Assembly (NCBI GenBank): GCA_018647275.1
Contig: JABGTH010000198.1
Location: forward strand, 1-6,581
Length of the DNA stretch: 6,581 bases
From: Paracoccaceae bacterium
Lineage (GTDB): Bacteria > Pseudomonadota > Alphaproteobacteria > Rhodobacterales > Rhodobacteraceae
Direction of reading: 5' to 3'
Shown here one piece after another: positions 1-6,190 of this stretch. The notes under the pieces are model-generated. The model was not told the origin of the DNA and searched no databases. It worked only from the letters and a program-made list of their open reading frames with translations. The stretch's first letter is position 1; every line of letters starts with the position of its first letter. A program made the position numbers and the translations under genes.

Positions 1-868
1 CGAATTCGTCGCGAGAATACCCCTGAACGTATAACAACGCCGTGAGATCGCCGTAATTGATGCGCACATCACACTCGGCAGCGACACTTGGCTTGGCGTG
101 CAACGCAACACCAGTACCGGCCCGGTGCAACATGCCAAGGTCATTTGCACCATCCCCTACGGCCATGACGTCTTCTTCGGAAATACCCAAACGCACGGTG
201 ATCTGTTCCAACGCATCAACCTTCGCTTGTTTACCAAGGATCGGCATACCAACGTCGCCTGTCAAAACACCGTCTTCAACTATCAAGATGTTTGCGCGGT
301 TTTCATCAAAACCAAGCATGGCTGAAACTGATTGAGTAAACGCTGTGAACCCACCGGACACCAGCGCGGCGTAACCACCATCGGCTTTCATCGTGGCAAG
401 CAATGTCGCGCCACCGGGCATTATGGTAATGCGGGTGTCCAAAACCGTCTGGATCACATCGGCATTTAGACCTTTGAGCAATCCCACGCGTTCGCGCAAC
501 GCACCATCAAAACCCAATTCACCGTTCATGGCGCGCGCAGTGATATCTTTCACACGCTCGCCCACGCCAGCCTCATCGGCCAGTTCGTCAATGCACTCTT
601 GCTCGATCATCGTGCTGTCCATATCGGCCAGCAACATTTTTTTGCGACGCCCCACAATAGGCTGAACGATCAAATCGACAGACATCTTTTGCAGATCCGC
701 CCAAACGTCCCAGCGATTGGCTGGAATGTCAGCCAATGTAAACTCTGCCGCTTCGTCCGGTGCCAACCAGATAGCATCGCCACCACCCCATGCATTGCGC
801 AGTGATTCCACCAAAGCAGGTTCAAGGTTTGGATTTTGTGGAGAGGTGAGCAAAGTGCAAATATACAT
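1..868 (-). CDS. serB: Phosphoserine phosphatase SerB (partial, 3' end beyond left edge)
   Basis: HAD-superfamily hydrolase that dephosphorylates O-phospho-L-serine to L-serine, the last step of the pathway whose other two enzymes are encoded next door. I translated 289 codons from the ATG at 868; the frame stays open to the left edge and ends ...QGYSRDEF, so probably only a few residues are missing. Residues 1-70 are the N-terminal extension usual in alphaproteobacterial SerB. The HAD core follows: motif I DMDST (nucleophile D82, acid/base D84), motif II SGGF (S171), the motif III lysine in KQAKVDAL (K216) and motif IV GDGAND (D239, D243). All catalytic residues are present and there is no frameshift. 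An in-frame ATG at 892 would add eight residues, but only the 868 ATG has a Shine-Dalgarno-like GGAAA (876-880, 7 nt away), and MYICTLLTSP resembles family N-termini. Divergent from serC. Confidence 0.95.
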   Translation of the reverse strand, partial: MYICTLLTSPQNPNLEPALVESLRNAWGGGDAIWLAPDEAAEFTLADIPANRWDVWADLQKMSVDLIVQPIVGRRKKMLLADMDSTMIEQECIDELADEAGVGERVKDITARAMNGELGFDGALRERVGLLKGLNADVIQTVLDTRITIMPGGATLLATMKADGGYAALVSGGFTAFTQSVSAMLGFDENRANILIVEDGVLTGDVGMPILGKQAKVDALEQITVRLGISEEDVMAVGDGANDLGMLHRAGTGVALHAKPSVAAECDVRINYGDLTALLYVQGYSRDEF

Positions 869-916
869 AGCAAAGTTTCCGATCCGCGTCATTGGTGTCG
901 CAAAAAGCTGACAAGG

Positions 917-934
917 CGGCGTTCTAACGGCGTT
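917..934. repeat. Short direct repeat in serB-serC divergent promoter region
   Basis: The heptamer CGGCGTT occurs at 917-923 and again at 928-934, exactly 11 bp apart, so both copies face the same side of the helix. The second copy lies in a small palindrome, AACGGCGTT (926-934). It sits between the two divergent starts and upstream of the serC leader, where an operator could be expected. No clear -35/-10 pair could be assigned on either strand here, so a regulator site is only a guess; chance is possible for a repeat this short. Confidence 0.3.
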
Positions 935-950
935 TTCACTGTTGTGCCAG

Positions 951-1020
951 TCCGCATCCCCGACTAACACCGGTGTTGGGACACCCTTCCCCAACGAAGG
1001 GCAATTATCTGTAAGGATAG
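951..1020 (+). promoter_or_regulatory. Candidate serC leader RNA (structured 5' UTR, serC motif)
   Basis: Immediately upstream of serC lies a compact set of complementary segments. Helix 1 pairs CCCGAC (959-964) with GTTGGG (975-980, one G-U); a variant uses the palindrome AACACCGGTGTT (966-977) plus CCC/GGG. Helix 2 pairs CCCTTC (984-989) with GAAGGG (996-1001), loop CCCAAC. A weak third hairpin, TTATC/GATAG (1005-1009 with 1016-1020), takes in part of the ribosome binding site. Known: a serC leader motif was described upstream of serC-serA operons of alphaproteobacteria, with its last stem overlapping the serC ribosome binding site. Location, order of helices and end point fit that description. 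The pairings were found by eye and the boundaries are approximate. The ligand or signal is unknown to me. Confidence 0.72.
1012..1017 (+). promoter_or_regulatory. serC ribosome binding site
   Basis: TAAGGA lies 8 nt before the ATG at 1026 and decides the serC start. The reading frame is open further upstream to a TTG at 942, but that start has no Shine-Dalgarno sequence and would place the conserved leader helices inside the coding region. Part of this site (1016-1017) is in the stem of the small hairpin 1005-1020, so its accessibility may be what the leader controls. Confidence 0.8.
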
Positions 1021-1025
1021 CATCA

Positions 1026-2168
1026 ATGACTACTCAGCAACCGGCCACGCGGCCGGCAAATCCGCGTTTTTCATCTGGCCCGTGCGCCAAACCCCCAACA
1101 CACACTCTTGAAGCGCTAAACGATGCACCACTTGGTCGCTCACACCGCGCTGCTGTTGGCAAGGCAAAATTGCTTGCCGCAATTGAAGAGACACGTGACA
1201 TTCTTGGCATTCCTGCCGATTATAAAATCGGTATCGTTCCAGCCTCTGACACTGGTGCCTTTGAAATGGCGATGTGGTCTTTGTTGGGTGAACGCCCTGC
1301 ACAAATGGTTGCATGGGAATCCTTCGGCGCGGGCTGGGTAACTGATGTGGTTAAGCAGCTGAAAATTGAACATTCCGTTCACACCGCCGACTACGGCGAG
1401 ATAGTGGACATGTCTGCCCTGAACTATGACAACGATGTTTGCTTTACTTGGAACGGCACCACCTCTGGCGTTCGTATGGCAAATGGCGATGTGATCCCTG
1501 CGGACCGTGATGGCCTAATATTGTGCGATGCGACATCTGCGGCCTTCGCGATGGACCTGCCATGGGACAAGTTGGACGTTACAACATTCTCTTGGCAAAA
1601 GGTTTTGGGCGGCGAAGCGGCCCACGGCATGCTGGTTCTTTCCCCGCGTGCAATTGCACGTCTGGAAAGCTACACACCAGAATGGCCAATGCCAAAAATC
1701 TTCCGCCTGACCAAAGGTGGAAAATTGATCGACGGTATCTTTAAAGGTGAAACCATCAACACGCCTTCTATGTTGGCTGTTGAAGATTACCTGTTTGCCC
1801 TTGATTGGGCCCGTTCAGTTGGCGGCCTGCAGGGTCTGATTGCACGTGCGGATGCCAACACTGCAGCAGTAACAGATTTCGTTGAAGCCAACGGTTGGGT
1901 TGATTTTCTTGCGGCTGATCCTGCGACACGTTCAAACACATCCGTTTGCGTGAAGTTCACAGATGCCCGCATTACTGACGGCCCGAAGTTTGCAAAAGCG
2001 ATTGCAAAACGTTTAGCTGACGAAAATGTGGCGTTCGACGTTGGTGCATATCGCGACGCGCCAGCTGGCTTGCGCATCTGGTGTGGTGGGACGGTTGAAA
2101 CATCTGACATCTTAGCCATGTTGCCATGGCTCGCTTGGGCTTTCGAATCTGAAATCGCGTCCGCTTAA
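1026..2168 (+). CDS. serC: Phosphoserine aminotransferase SerC
   Basis: PLP-dependent class V aminotransferase that converts 3-phosphohydroxypyruvate and glutamate to O-phosphoserine and 2-oxoglutarate, the second step of serine synthesis. The product is 380 residues, close to the usual length of the alphaproteobacterial/Methanosarcina-type SerC rather than the ~360-residue E. coli type. Near the N-terminus PRFSSGP (13-19) is the substrate-binding segment. TWNGTTSGV lies at 141-149, DATSA carries the cofactor-ring aspartate (D168), SWQK holds the Schiff-base lysine K192, NTPS is at 245-248, and GLRIWCGGTVE (348-358) is the C-terminal substrate-binding region. The start is set by TAAGGA 8 nt upstream. 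First gene of a serC-serA operon with a 73-bp gap; probably controlled through the leader RNA. I am confident of the function; dual use in pyridoxine synthesis is possible but not shown. Confidence 0.95.
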   Translation: MTTQQPATRPANPRFSSGPCAKPPTHTLEALNDAPLGRSHRAAVGKAKLLAAIEETRDILGIPADYKIGIVPASDTGAFEMAMWSLLGERPAQMVAWESFGAGWVTDVVKQLKIEHSVHTADYGEIVDMSALNYDNDVCFTWNGTTSGVRMANGDVIPADRDGLILCDATSAAFAMDLPWDKLDVTTFSWQKVLGGEAAHGMLVLSPRAIARLESYTPEWPMPKIFRLTKGGKLIDGIFKGETINTPSMLAVEDYLFALDWARSVGGLQGLIARADANTAAVTDFVEANGWVDFLAADPATRSNTSVCVKFTDARITDGPKFAKAIAKRLADENVAFDVGAYRDAPAGLRIWCGGTVETSDILAMLPWLAWAFESEIASA

Positions 2169-2184
2169 GCATCGGTTTCAAACA

Positions 2185-2217
2185 CCGACGCAATACCGAC
2201 GTTATCCCGACATAAAA
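2185..2217. repeat. Three imperfect 11-bp repeats in the serC-serA spacer
   Basis: CCGACGCAATA, CCGACGTTATC and CCGACATAAAA follow one another without a gap, giving CCGAC at 2185, 2196 and 2207. They fill most of the 73-bp spacer between serC and serA. Just upstream, TCGGT (2172-2176) can pair with ACCGA (2184-2188) into a 5-bp hairpin with a 7-nt loop, without a following T-run, so it is not a terminator. No function can be assigned; it may be a protein-binding site, an RNA processing or stability element, or chance. Confidence 0.4.
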
Positions 2218-2231
2218 CATACATTAGAATT

Positions 2232-2235
2232 GGAG
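2232..2235 (+). promoter_or_regulatory. serA ribosome binding site
   Basis: GGAG lies 6 nt before the ATG at 2242 and selects that codon as the serA start. The TTG at 2230 in the same frame overlaps the GGAG itself, so it cannot use this site. Confidence 0.75.
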
Positions 2236-2241
2236 CCCATC

Positions 2242-3837
2242 ATGGCACCTAAAGTACTCATCTCTGACAAACTTAGCGAAGCAGCTGTTCAAATTTTCCG
2301 TGACCGCGGCATCGATGTTGATTTCCAGCCAGACCTTGGAAAAGACAAAGAAGCCTTAGCTGCGATAATCGGCAACTACGATGGTTTGGCCATCCGTTCC
2401 GCGACCCGCGTGACTGACGCGATCCTTGCGAATGCAACTAACCTAAAGGTCATCGCACGCGCTGGTATCGGTACTGATAACATCGACAAAGAAGCCGCTT
2501 CTAAAAAGGGTGTGATCGTCATGAACACGCCTTTTGGCAACATGATCACCACCGCTGAACACGCCATTGCGATGATGTTTGCAGTAGCACGTCAAATCCC
2601 AGAAGCCAGCGAATCTACACATGCCGGCAAATGGGAAAAGTCCAAATTTATGGGCGTTGAACTGACTGGCAAGACACTTGGCGTCATCGGCGCGGGTAAC
2701 ATCGGTGGCATCGTTTGCGACCGCGCCCGCGGTTTGAAAATGAAAGTTGTGGCATACGATCCTTTCCTTGGTGAAGAAAAAGCCGAGAAGATGGGCGTTG
2801 AAAAAGTTGAGCTAGACGAACTACTTAAGCGCGCTGACTTTATCACGTTGCACGTTCCGTTCACCAAACAGACTGCAAACATCCTGAGCCGTGAAAACCT
2901 AGCCAAAACCAAAAAAGGCGTTCGCATCATCAACTGTGCCCGTGGTGGTTTGGTCGACGAAGAAGCCTTGGCCGAGGCGCTGAAATCTGGCCACGTTGCT
3001 GGTGCAGCCTTTGACGTGTTCGCAAACGAGCCTGCCAAAGAAAACGCATTGTTCAACTTGCCAAACGTTGTTTGCACCCCTCACCTTGGTGCGGCGACAA
3101 CTGAGGCGCAAGAAAACGTAGCGCTTCAAGTGGCTGAACAGATGTCAGATTACCTTCTGACTGGTGCCGTAACCAACGCGCTGAACATGCCATCTGTGAC
3201 CGCCGAAGAAGCCAAAGTTATGGGCCCATGGCTTGAGCTGGCCAGCCACCTTGGCTCTTTCACAGGCCAGATGACAGACGAGCCAATCAAAGCCATCAAC
3301 ATTCTTTATGACGGTGCGGTTTCTGAAATGAACCTAGACGCGCTGAACTGTGGCGTTGTTGCGGGTATCATGAAAAAAGCCAACCCAGATGTGAACATGG
3401 TCAGCGCACCATTGATAGCAAAAGAGCGCGGCATCCAAATCAGCACAACCAACCAAGATAAGTCCGGCGCGTTTGACGGATACATCAAAGTGACTGTTGT
3501 AACAGACAAGCGTGAGCGTTCTGTTGCGGGTACTGTGTTCAGCGATGGCAAGCCACGTTTCATTCAAATCAAAGGCATCAACGTTGACGCCGAAATCGGT
3601 GCAAACATGCTTTACACCACGAACGAAGACGTTCCGGGTATCATTGGTTTGCTGGGTAGTACGATGGGCGAAAACGGCGTTAACATCGCAAACTTTACCC
3701 TTGGTCGTAGCGAAGTTGGCGGCGAAGCGATTGCCCTTCTTTACATCGATCATCCGGTGAAACAGGACGTTATCGATGCATTGGACGCAACGAAATTGTT
3801 CAAGCAGGTGAAGCCATTGGCTTTTGACGTAGCCTAA
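2242..3837 (+). CDS. serA: D-3-phosphoglycerate dehydrogenase SerA
   Basis: NAD-dependent enzyme that oxidises 3-phosphoglycerate to 3-phosphohydroxypyruvate, the committed step of serine synthesis. The product is 531 residues, the length of the long type with both regulatory domains. Domains in order: substrate-binding part (about 1-100), NAD-binding Rossmann domain (about 100-285) with GAGNIG (150-155) and the ribose-binding aspartate D173, then the catalytic residues R234 (NCARGG), E263 (ANEP) and H281 (TPHLGAAT). An ASB domain (about 318-450) and a C-terminal ACT domain (about 458-531, starting near YTTNEDVPGIIG) follow. An ACT domain often binds L-serine in this family, so feedback inhibition is plausible but not demonstrated. 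The start rests on GGAG 6 nt upstream; the product begins MAPKVLISDKLS, a normal family N-terminus. Second gene of the serC-serA operon, followed by an intrinsic terminator. Confidence 0.97.
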   Translation: MAPKVLISDKLSEAAVQIFRDRGIDVDFQPDLGKDKEALAAIIGNYDGLAIRSATRVTDAILANATNLKVIARAGIGTDNIDKEAASKKGVIVMNTPFGNMITTAEHAIAMMFAVARQIPEASESTHAGKWEKSKFMGVELTGKTLGVIGAGNIGGIVCDRARGLKMKVVAYDPFLGEEKAEKMGVEKVELDELLKRADFITLHVPFTKQTANILSRENLAKTKKGVRIINCARGGLVDEEALAEALKSGHVAGAAFDVFANEPAKENALFNLPNVVCTPHLGAATTEAQENVALQVAEQMSDYLLTGAVTNALNMPSVTAEEAKVMGPWLELASHLGSFTGQMTDEPIKAINILYDGAVSEMNLDALNCGVVAGIMKKANPDVNMVSAPLIAKERGIQISTTNQDKSGAFDGYIKVTVVTDKRERSVAGTVFSDGKPRFIQIKGINVDAEIGANMLYTTNEDVPGIIGLLGSTMGENGVNIANFTLGRSEVGGEAIALLYIDHPVKQDVIDALDATKLFKQVKPLAFDVA

Positions 3838-3853
3838 GGCGACAAAATATTTA
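3824..3853 (+). promoter_or_regulatory. Weak candidate promoter for the metallophosphoesterase
   Basis: TTGACG (3824-3829) matches five of six bases of a sigma-70 -35 box; after 18 bp comes TATTTA (3848-3853), which matches only the first three bases of a -10 box. It overlaps the end of serA and would start transcription near 3860, just before the terminator hairpin. Alternatives are read-through from serA or a promoter inside serA. Low confidence. Confidence 0.2.
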
Positions 3854-3862
3854 ACAATGCAG

Positions 3863-3892
3863 ACGCCGCTCCAATTGTTGGGGCGGCGTTTT
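3863..3892 (+). terminator. Intrinsic terminator after serA
   Basis: A 12-bp stem pairs 3863-3874 (ACGCCGCTCCAA) with 3878-3889 (TTGGGGCGGCGT), with one G-U pair and the three-base loop TTG, followed by a run of four T (3889-3892). It begins 25 bp after the serA stop codon and should end the serC-serA transcript. It also stands 18 bp before the next start codon on the same strand, leaving room only for that gene's ribosome binding site. Confidence 0.88.
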
Positions 3893-3896
3893 GCGT

Positions 3897-3900
3897 GAGG
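3897..3900 (+). promoter_or_regulatory. Ribosome binding site of the metallophosphoesterase gene
   Basis: GAGG lies 10 nt before the ATG at 3911 and directly follows the serA terminator. It supports this start, although the spacing is at the long end of normal. Confidence 0.55.
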
Positions 3901-3910
3901 CAACTGAACG

Positions 3911-4660
3911 ATGATACCGGCAACAAAAAAATCTAGCCCAATCTATGCGATTGGAGACATCCATGGGCAATTGGCAGAACTGCACCGCGTATTAGATTTG
4001 ATTGAGAAAGATGGCGGCGAGGATGCACAAATTGTATTTTTAGGTGACTACGCCGATCGAGGGCCAGACAGCCGCGGTGTGATTGATCTTCTGATCGTCG
4101 GCAAAAAAGCGGGCCGCAATTGGACCTTTATCAAGGGCAACCACGACCACATGTTTGAGTTGTTCATGCAAAGCCCCCCTCAACACGATCCACAGATCAT
4201 CACCGAATTGTATTGGCTCCATCCGCGTCTTGGCGGCGATACCACACTTGCGTCGTACGGTGTCATCTCAACAGGCCGGACACGCCTCATCGACACGCAT
4301 AACGAGGCTCGAACGGCTGTCCCGCAAGCCCATGTAGATTTCCTTAAAGGGCTATCATTGTCCTACACACACGAAGATCTGTTCTTCTGTCACGCAGGTG
4401 TGCGTCCAGAAGTGCCACTTGATCAACAAAGCTTGGAAGATCTAATTTGGATCCGTAAGGGGTTTCACGAATACACAGCTGCCCATCCAAAAATGATCGT
4501 TCACGGCCATACAATTGTCGAAGAAGCCACTCATTACGGAAACCGCATCAATCTGGATACTGGGGCAGGTAAGTTCAAACCGTTAACATCAGCCGTGTTC
4601 GAAGGTGGCAAGGCATGGACTTTAACCGAAACGGGTCGCAAAGAACTAACGGCCGCTTAG
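3911..4660 (+). CDS. Metallophosphoesterase, PPP-type serine/threonine phosphatase family
   Basis: Cytoplasmic two-metal phosphoesterase of 249 residues with no signal peptide or membrane segment. The full PPP-family motif set is visible: GDIHG (D16, H18), GDYADRG (D46, D49, R50), GNHD (N77 and the general-acid H78), CHAG (H161) and HGHT (H200), ending in the INLDTGAG segment that follows in this family. These correspond to the metal ligands and catalytic residues of lambda phosphatase, so the enzyme should be active. The family includes protein phosphatases and dinucleoside tetraphosphatases (ApaH-like); sequence alone does not settle the substrate. It follows serA but is separated from it by a terminator, so a link to serine synthesis is not supported. 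Its TAG stop overlaps the ubiB stop on the other strand. Confidence 0.92.
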   Translation: MIPATKKSSPIYAIGDIHGQLAELHRVLDLIEKDGGEDAQIVFLGDYADRGPDSRGVIDLLIVGKKAGRNWTFIKGNHDHMFELFMQSPPQHDPQIITELYWLHPRLGGDTTLASYGVISTGRTRLIDTHNEARTAVPQAHVDFLKGLSLSYTHEDLFFCHAGVRPEVPLDQQSLEDLIWIRKGFHEYTAAHPKMIVHGHTIVEEATHYGNRINLDTGAGKFKPLTSAVFEGGKAWTLTETGRKELTAA

Positions 4661-6189
4661 AAAAAGCGATTGACCAGCGTAAGGCCAAAGGCACCAATTC
4701 CAACCGAACAAACAGCCGTAAGGATAATCCAACGCCAAAACGTTGGGCGATTTGGGGTGTCGAGCTGACCCTGTTGAATCAACAAACCTTCGACTAATGC
4801 CGGCAGGCGCGGGCCAAAACGCGCCAAAACGCGCGCGGTTTTTCCTAGATCAGATAGAACAGCCTTCGGCCCAATAGACTTCGTGATATAATCAGTCACG
4901 ATTGGGCTGGCGACTTCCCAGATGTTGATTTGCGGGTTCAAACTACGGGCGACGCCTTCGACCACAACCATGGTGCGCTGCAGCAAAATCAATTCGGTCC
5001 GTGTTTCCATGCCAAAGCGTTCAGTCACCTCGAACAAATAGCTGAACAAACGACCCATAGACATCTGGGATGCATCCATCCCAAAAATAGGTTCACCAAC
5101 AGCGCGCAACGCGCGTGCGAATTCATCAACATCTTTGTCAGCAGGAACATAGCCCGCTTCAAAATGGACCTGCGCGACCCGCTTATAATCTTTGCGAATG
5201 AAACCGTACAAAATCTCGGCGTAAACGCGACGTGTGTATTCATCGATGTGACCCATGATCCCAAAATCATAGGCGATGATATCACCATTTGGTGCAACCT
5301 TCAGATTGCCTTGGTGCATGTCCGCATGAAAATAGCCGTCGCGCAAAGCATGACTCAGAAACAATTGTAAAACGCGATCACCAAGCAAAGCGCGGTTGTG
5401 ACCCGCCGCATCAATCGCATCGTTGTCGCCCATTGGAGCCCCGTCTGCCCAACCCAAAGTCATCACACGACGTGCTGAATATTCCCATTTGATCTTCGGA
5501 AGTTGAAAACCTTCATCATTCACGGTGTTAGCCGCAAATTCAGAAGCGGCAGAACTTTCTAAACGTAGATCAAGCTCACCCTGAACCACGCCATCAAAAT
5601 GTTCGATCACTTCGATGGGTCTAAGGCGACGCGCGCCAGGGGCACAGAATTCCATAATCCGTGCAGCAAGGTAAAACGCATCAACGTCTTTGCCAAATGC
5701 CCGTTCAATTCCGGGACGCAGCACCTTGACCGCAACATCTTCACCAGTTGCGGCAACACGTGCCTGGTGAACTTGCGCGATTGAAGCTGCAGCGACGGGT
5801 TCGCTAAACTCTGAAAAAATCTGATCAACAGGCTGGCCCAATTCCCGTTCGACCTCAGCCTTGGCTTCCTCGATTGAGAATGGCGGTAGTTTGTCTTGAA
5901 GCACACGCAGTTGAACCGCCAACTCAGCACCAACAACATCAGGACGCGTCGAAAGAACCTGACCCAATTTAATATATGCAGGACCCAGTGCCGTCAGTGC
6001 ACGCGTCGCTGGCGGCATTTCAGGGTCACCTTTGTAGCCTAACCACATAAATGGCTTGCCCAGCGCCTTGGCAACAAACCATAGAGAACGCGGCGCTTCG
6101 AACGCATCCAGCACGACATTCATCGCGCCTGTGCGTTCAAGTGTTGCGCCTGTACGGATCAGTCGCCAGATATTGTGTGGGCCGCGCAT
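4657..6189 (-). CDS. ubiB: Ubiquinone biosynthesis atypical kinase UbiB
   Basis: Member of the ABC1/ADCK/UbiB family, an ATP-binding protein kinase-like protein needed for ubiquinone synthesis; it acts at the inner membrane with the Ubi enzymes and has ATPase rather than proven protein kinase activity. 510 residues. Visible motifs: KLGQ (74-77, the family KxGQ), an alanine-rich loop AAAS (133-136) in place of a glycine-rich one, VAVK (K155), ELD (205-207, the ExD motif), the catalytic-loop segment FHADMHQGN (287-295, D290, N295) and DFG (308-310). A hydrophobic C-terminal segment (about 487-507) should anchor it in the membrane. The start at 6189 gives MRGPHNIWRL and leaves one base after the ubiE stop; the ATG at 6222 would overlap ubiE and add eleven unrelated residues. 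No strong Shine-Dalgarno sequence, so translation is probably coupled to ubiE. Confidence 0.95.
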   Translation of the reverse strand: MRGPHNIWRLIRTGATLERTGAMNVVLDAFEAPRSLWFVAKALGKPFMWLGYKGDPEMPPATRALTALGPAYIKLGQVLSTRPDVVGAELAVQLRVLQDKLPPFSIEEAKAEVERELGQPVDQIFSEFSEPVAAASIAQVHQARVAATGEDVAVKVLRPGIERAFGKDVDAFYLAARIMEFCAPGARRLRPIEVIEHFDGVVQGELDLRLESSAASEFAANTVNDEGFQLPKIKWEYSARRVMTLGWADGAPMGDNDAIDAAGHNRALLGDRVLQLFLSHALRDGYFHADMHQGNLKVAPNGDIIAYDFGIMGHIDEYTRRVYAEILYGFIRKDYKRVAQVHFEAGYVPADKDVDEFARALRAVGEPIFGMDASQMSMGRLFSYLFEVTERFGMETRTELILLQRTMVVVEGVARSLNPQINIWEVASPIVTDYITKSIGPKAVLSDLGKTARVLARFGPRLPALVEGLLIQQGQLDTPNRPTFWRWIILTAVCSVGIGAFGLTLVNRFF

Positions 6190-6190
6190 A

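Noticed and set aside
869..892. Longer serB start at the ATG at 892
   Set aside because: It is in frame but has no ribosome binding site, while GGAAA lies 7 nt before the ATG at 868, whose product begins like family members.
908..939. CTGACA as a -35 box for serC
   Set aside because: No acceptable -10 box lies 16-18 bp downstream; the nearest T-rich segment (TTTTCAC) is a poor match and about 20 bp away.
975..1001. Complete H-type pseudoknot in the serC leader
   Set aside because: The two 6-bp helices would need a loop to cross the shallow groove between 995 and 996, and there is none; alternative conformations fit better, although a partly opened pseudoknot cannot be excluded.
942..1025. 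N-terminal extension of serC from the TTG at 942, or a leader peptide there
   Set aside because: No Shine-Dalgarno sequence precedes 942, the extension has no resemblance to SerC N-termini, it covers the leader helices, and TAAGGA sits correctly before the ATG at 1026.
2202..2230. Possible serA promoter TTATCC-17-TAGAAT
   Set aside because: The -10 is good but the -35 matches only three of six bases, and the start point would fall between the serA ribosome binding site and its ATG.
2592..3077. 161-codon open frame on the minus strand opposite serA
   Set aside because: Shadow of the serA NAD-binding domain; the S/P/A-rich composition is typical of an antisense frame and no domain is recognisable.
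3334..3903. 189-codon open frame on the minus strand opposite serA
   Set aside because: It lies antisense to strongly conserved serA sequence, runs through the terminator, and its product (rich in H, C, N, F) looks like a reverse-strand shadow.
4930..5370. 146-codon plus-strand open frame inside ubiB
   Set aside because: Antisense shadow of ubiB across its kinase-like core; no ribosome binding site or recognisable motif.
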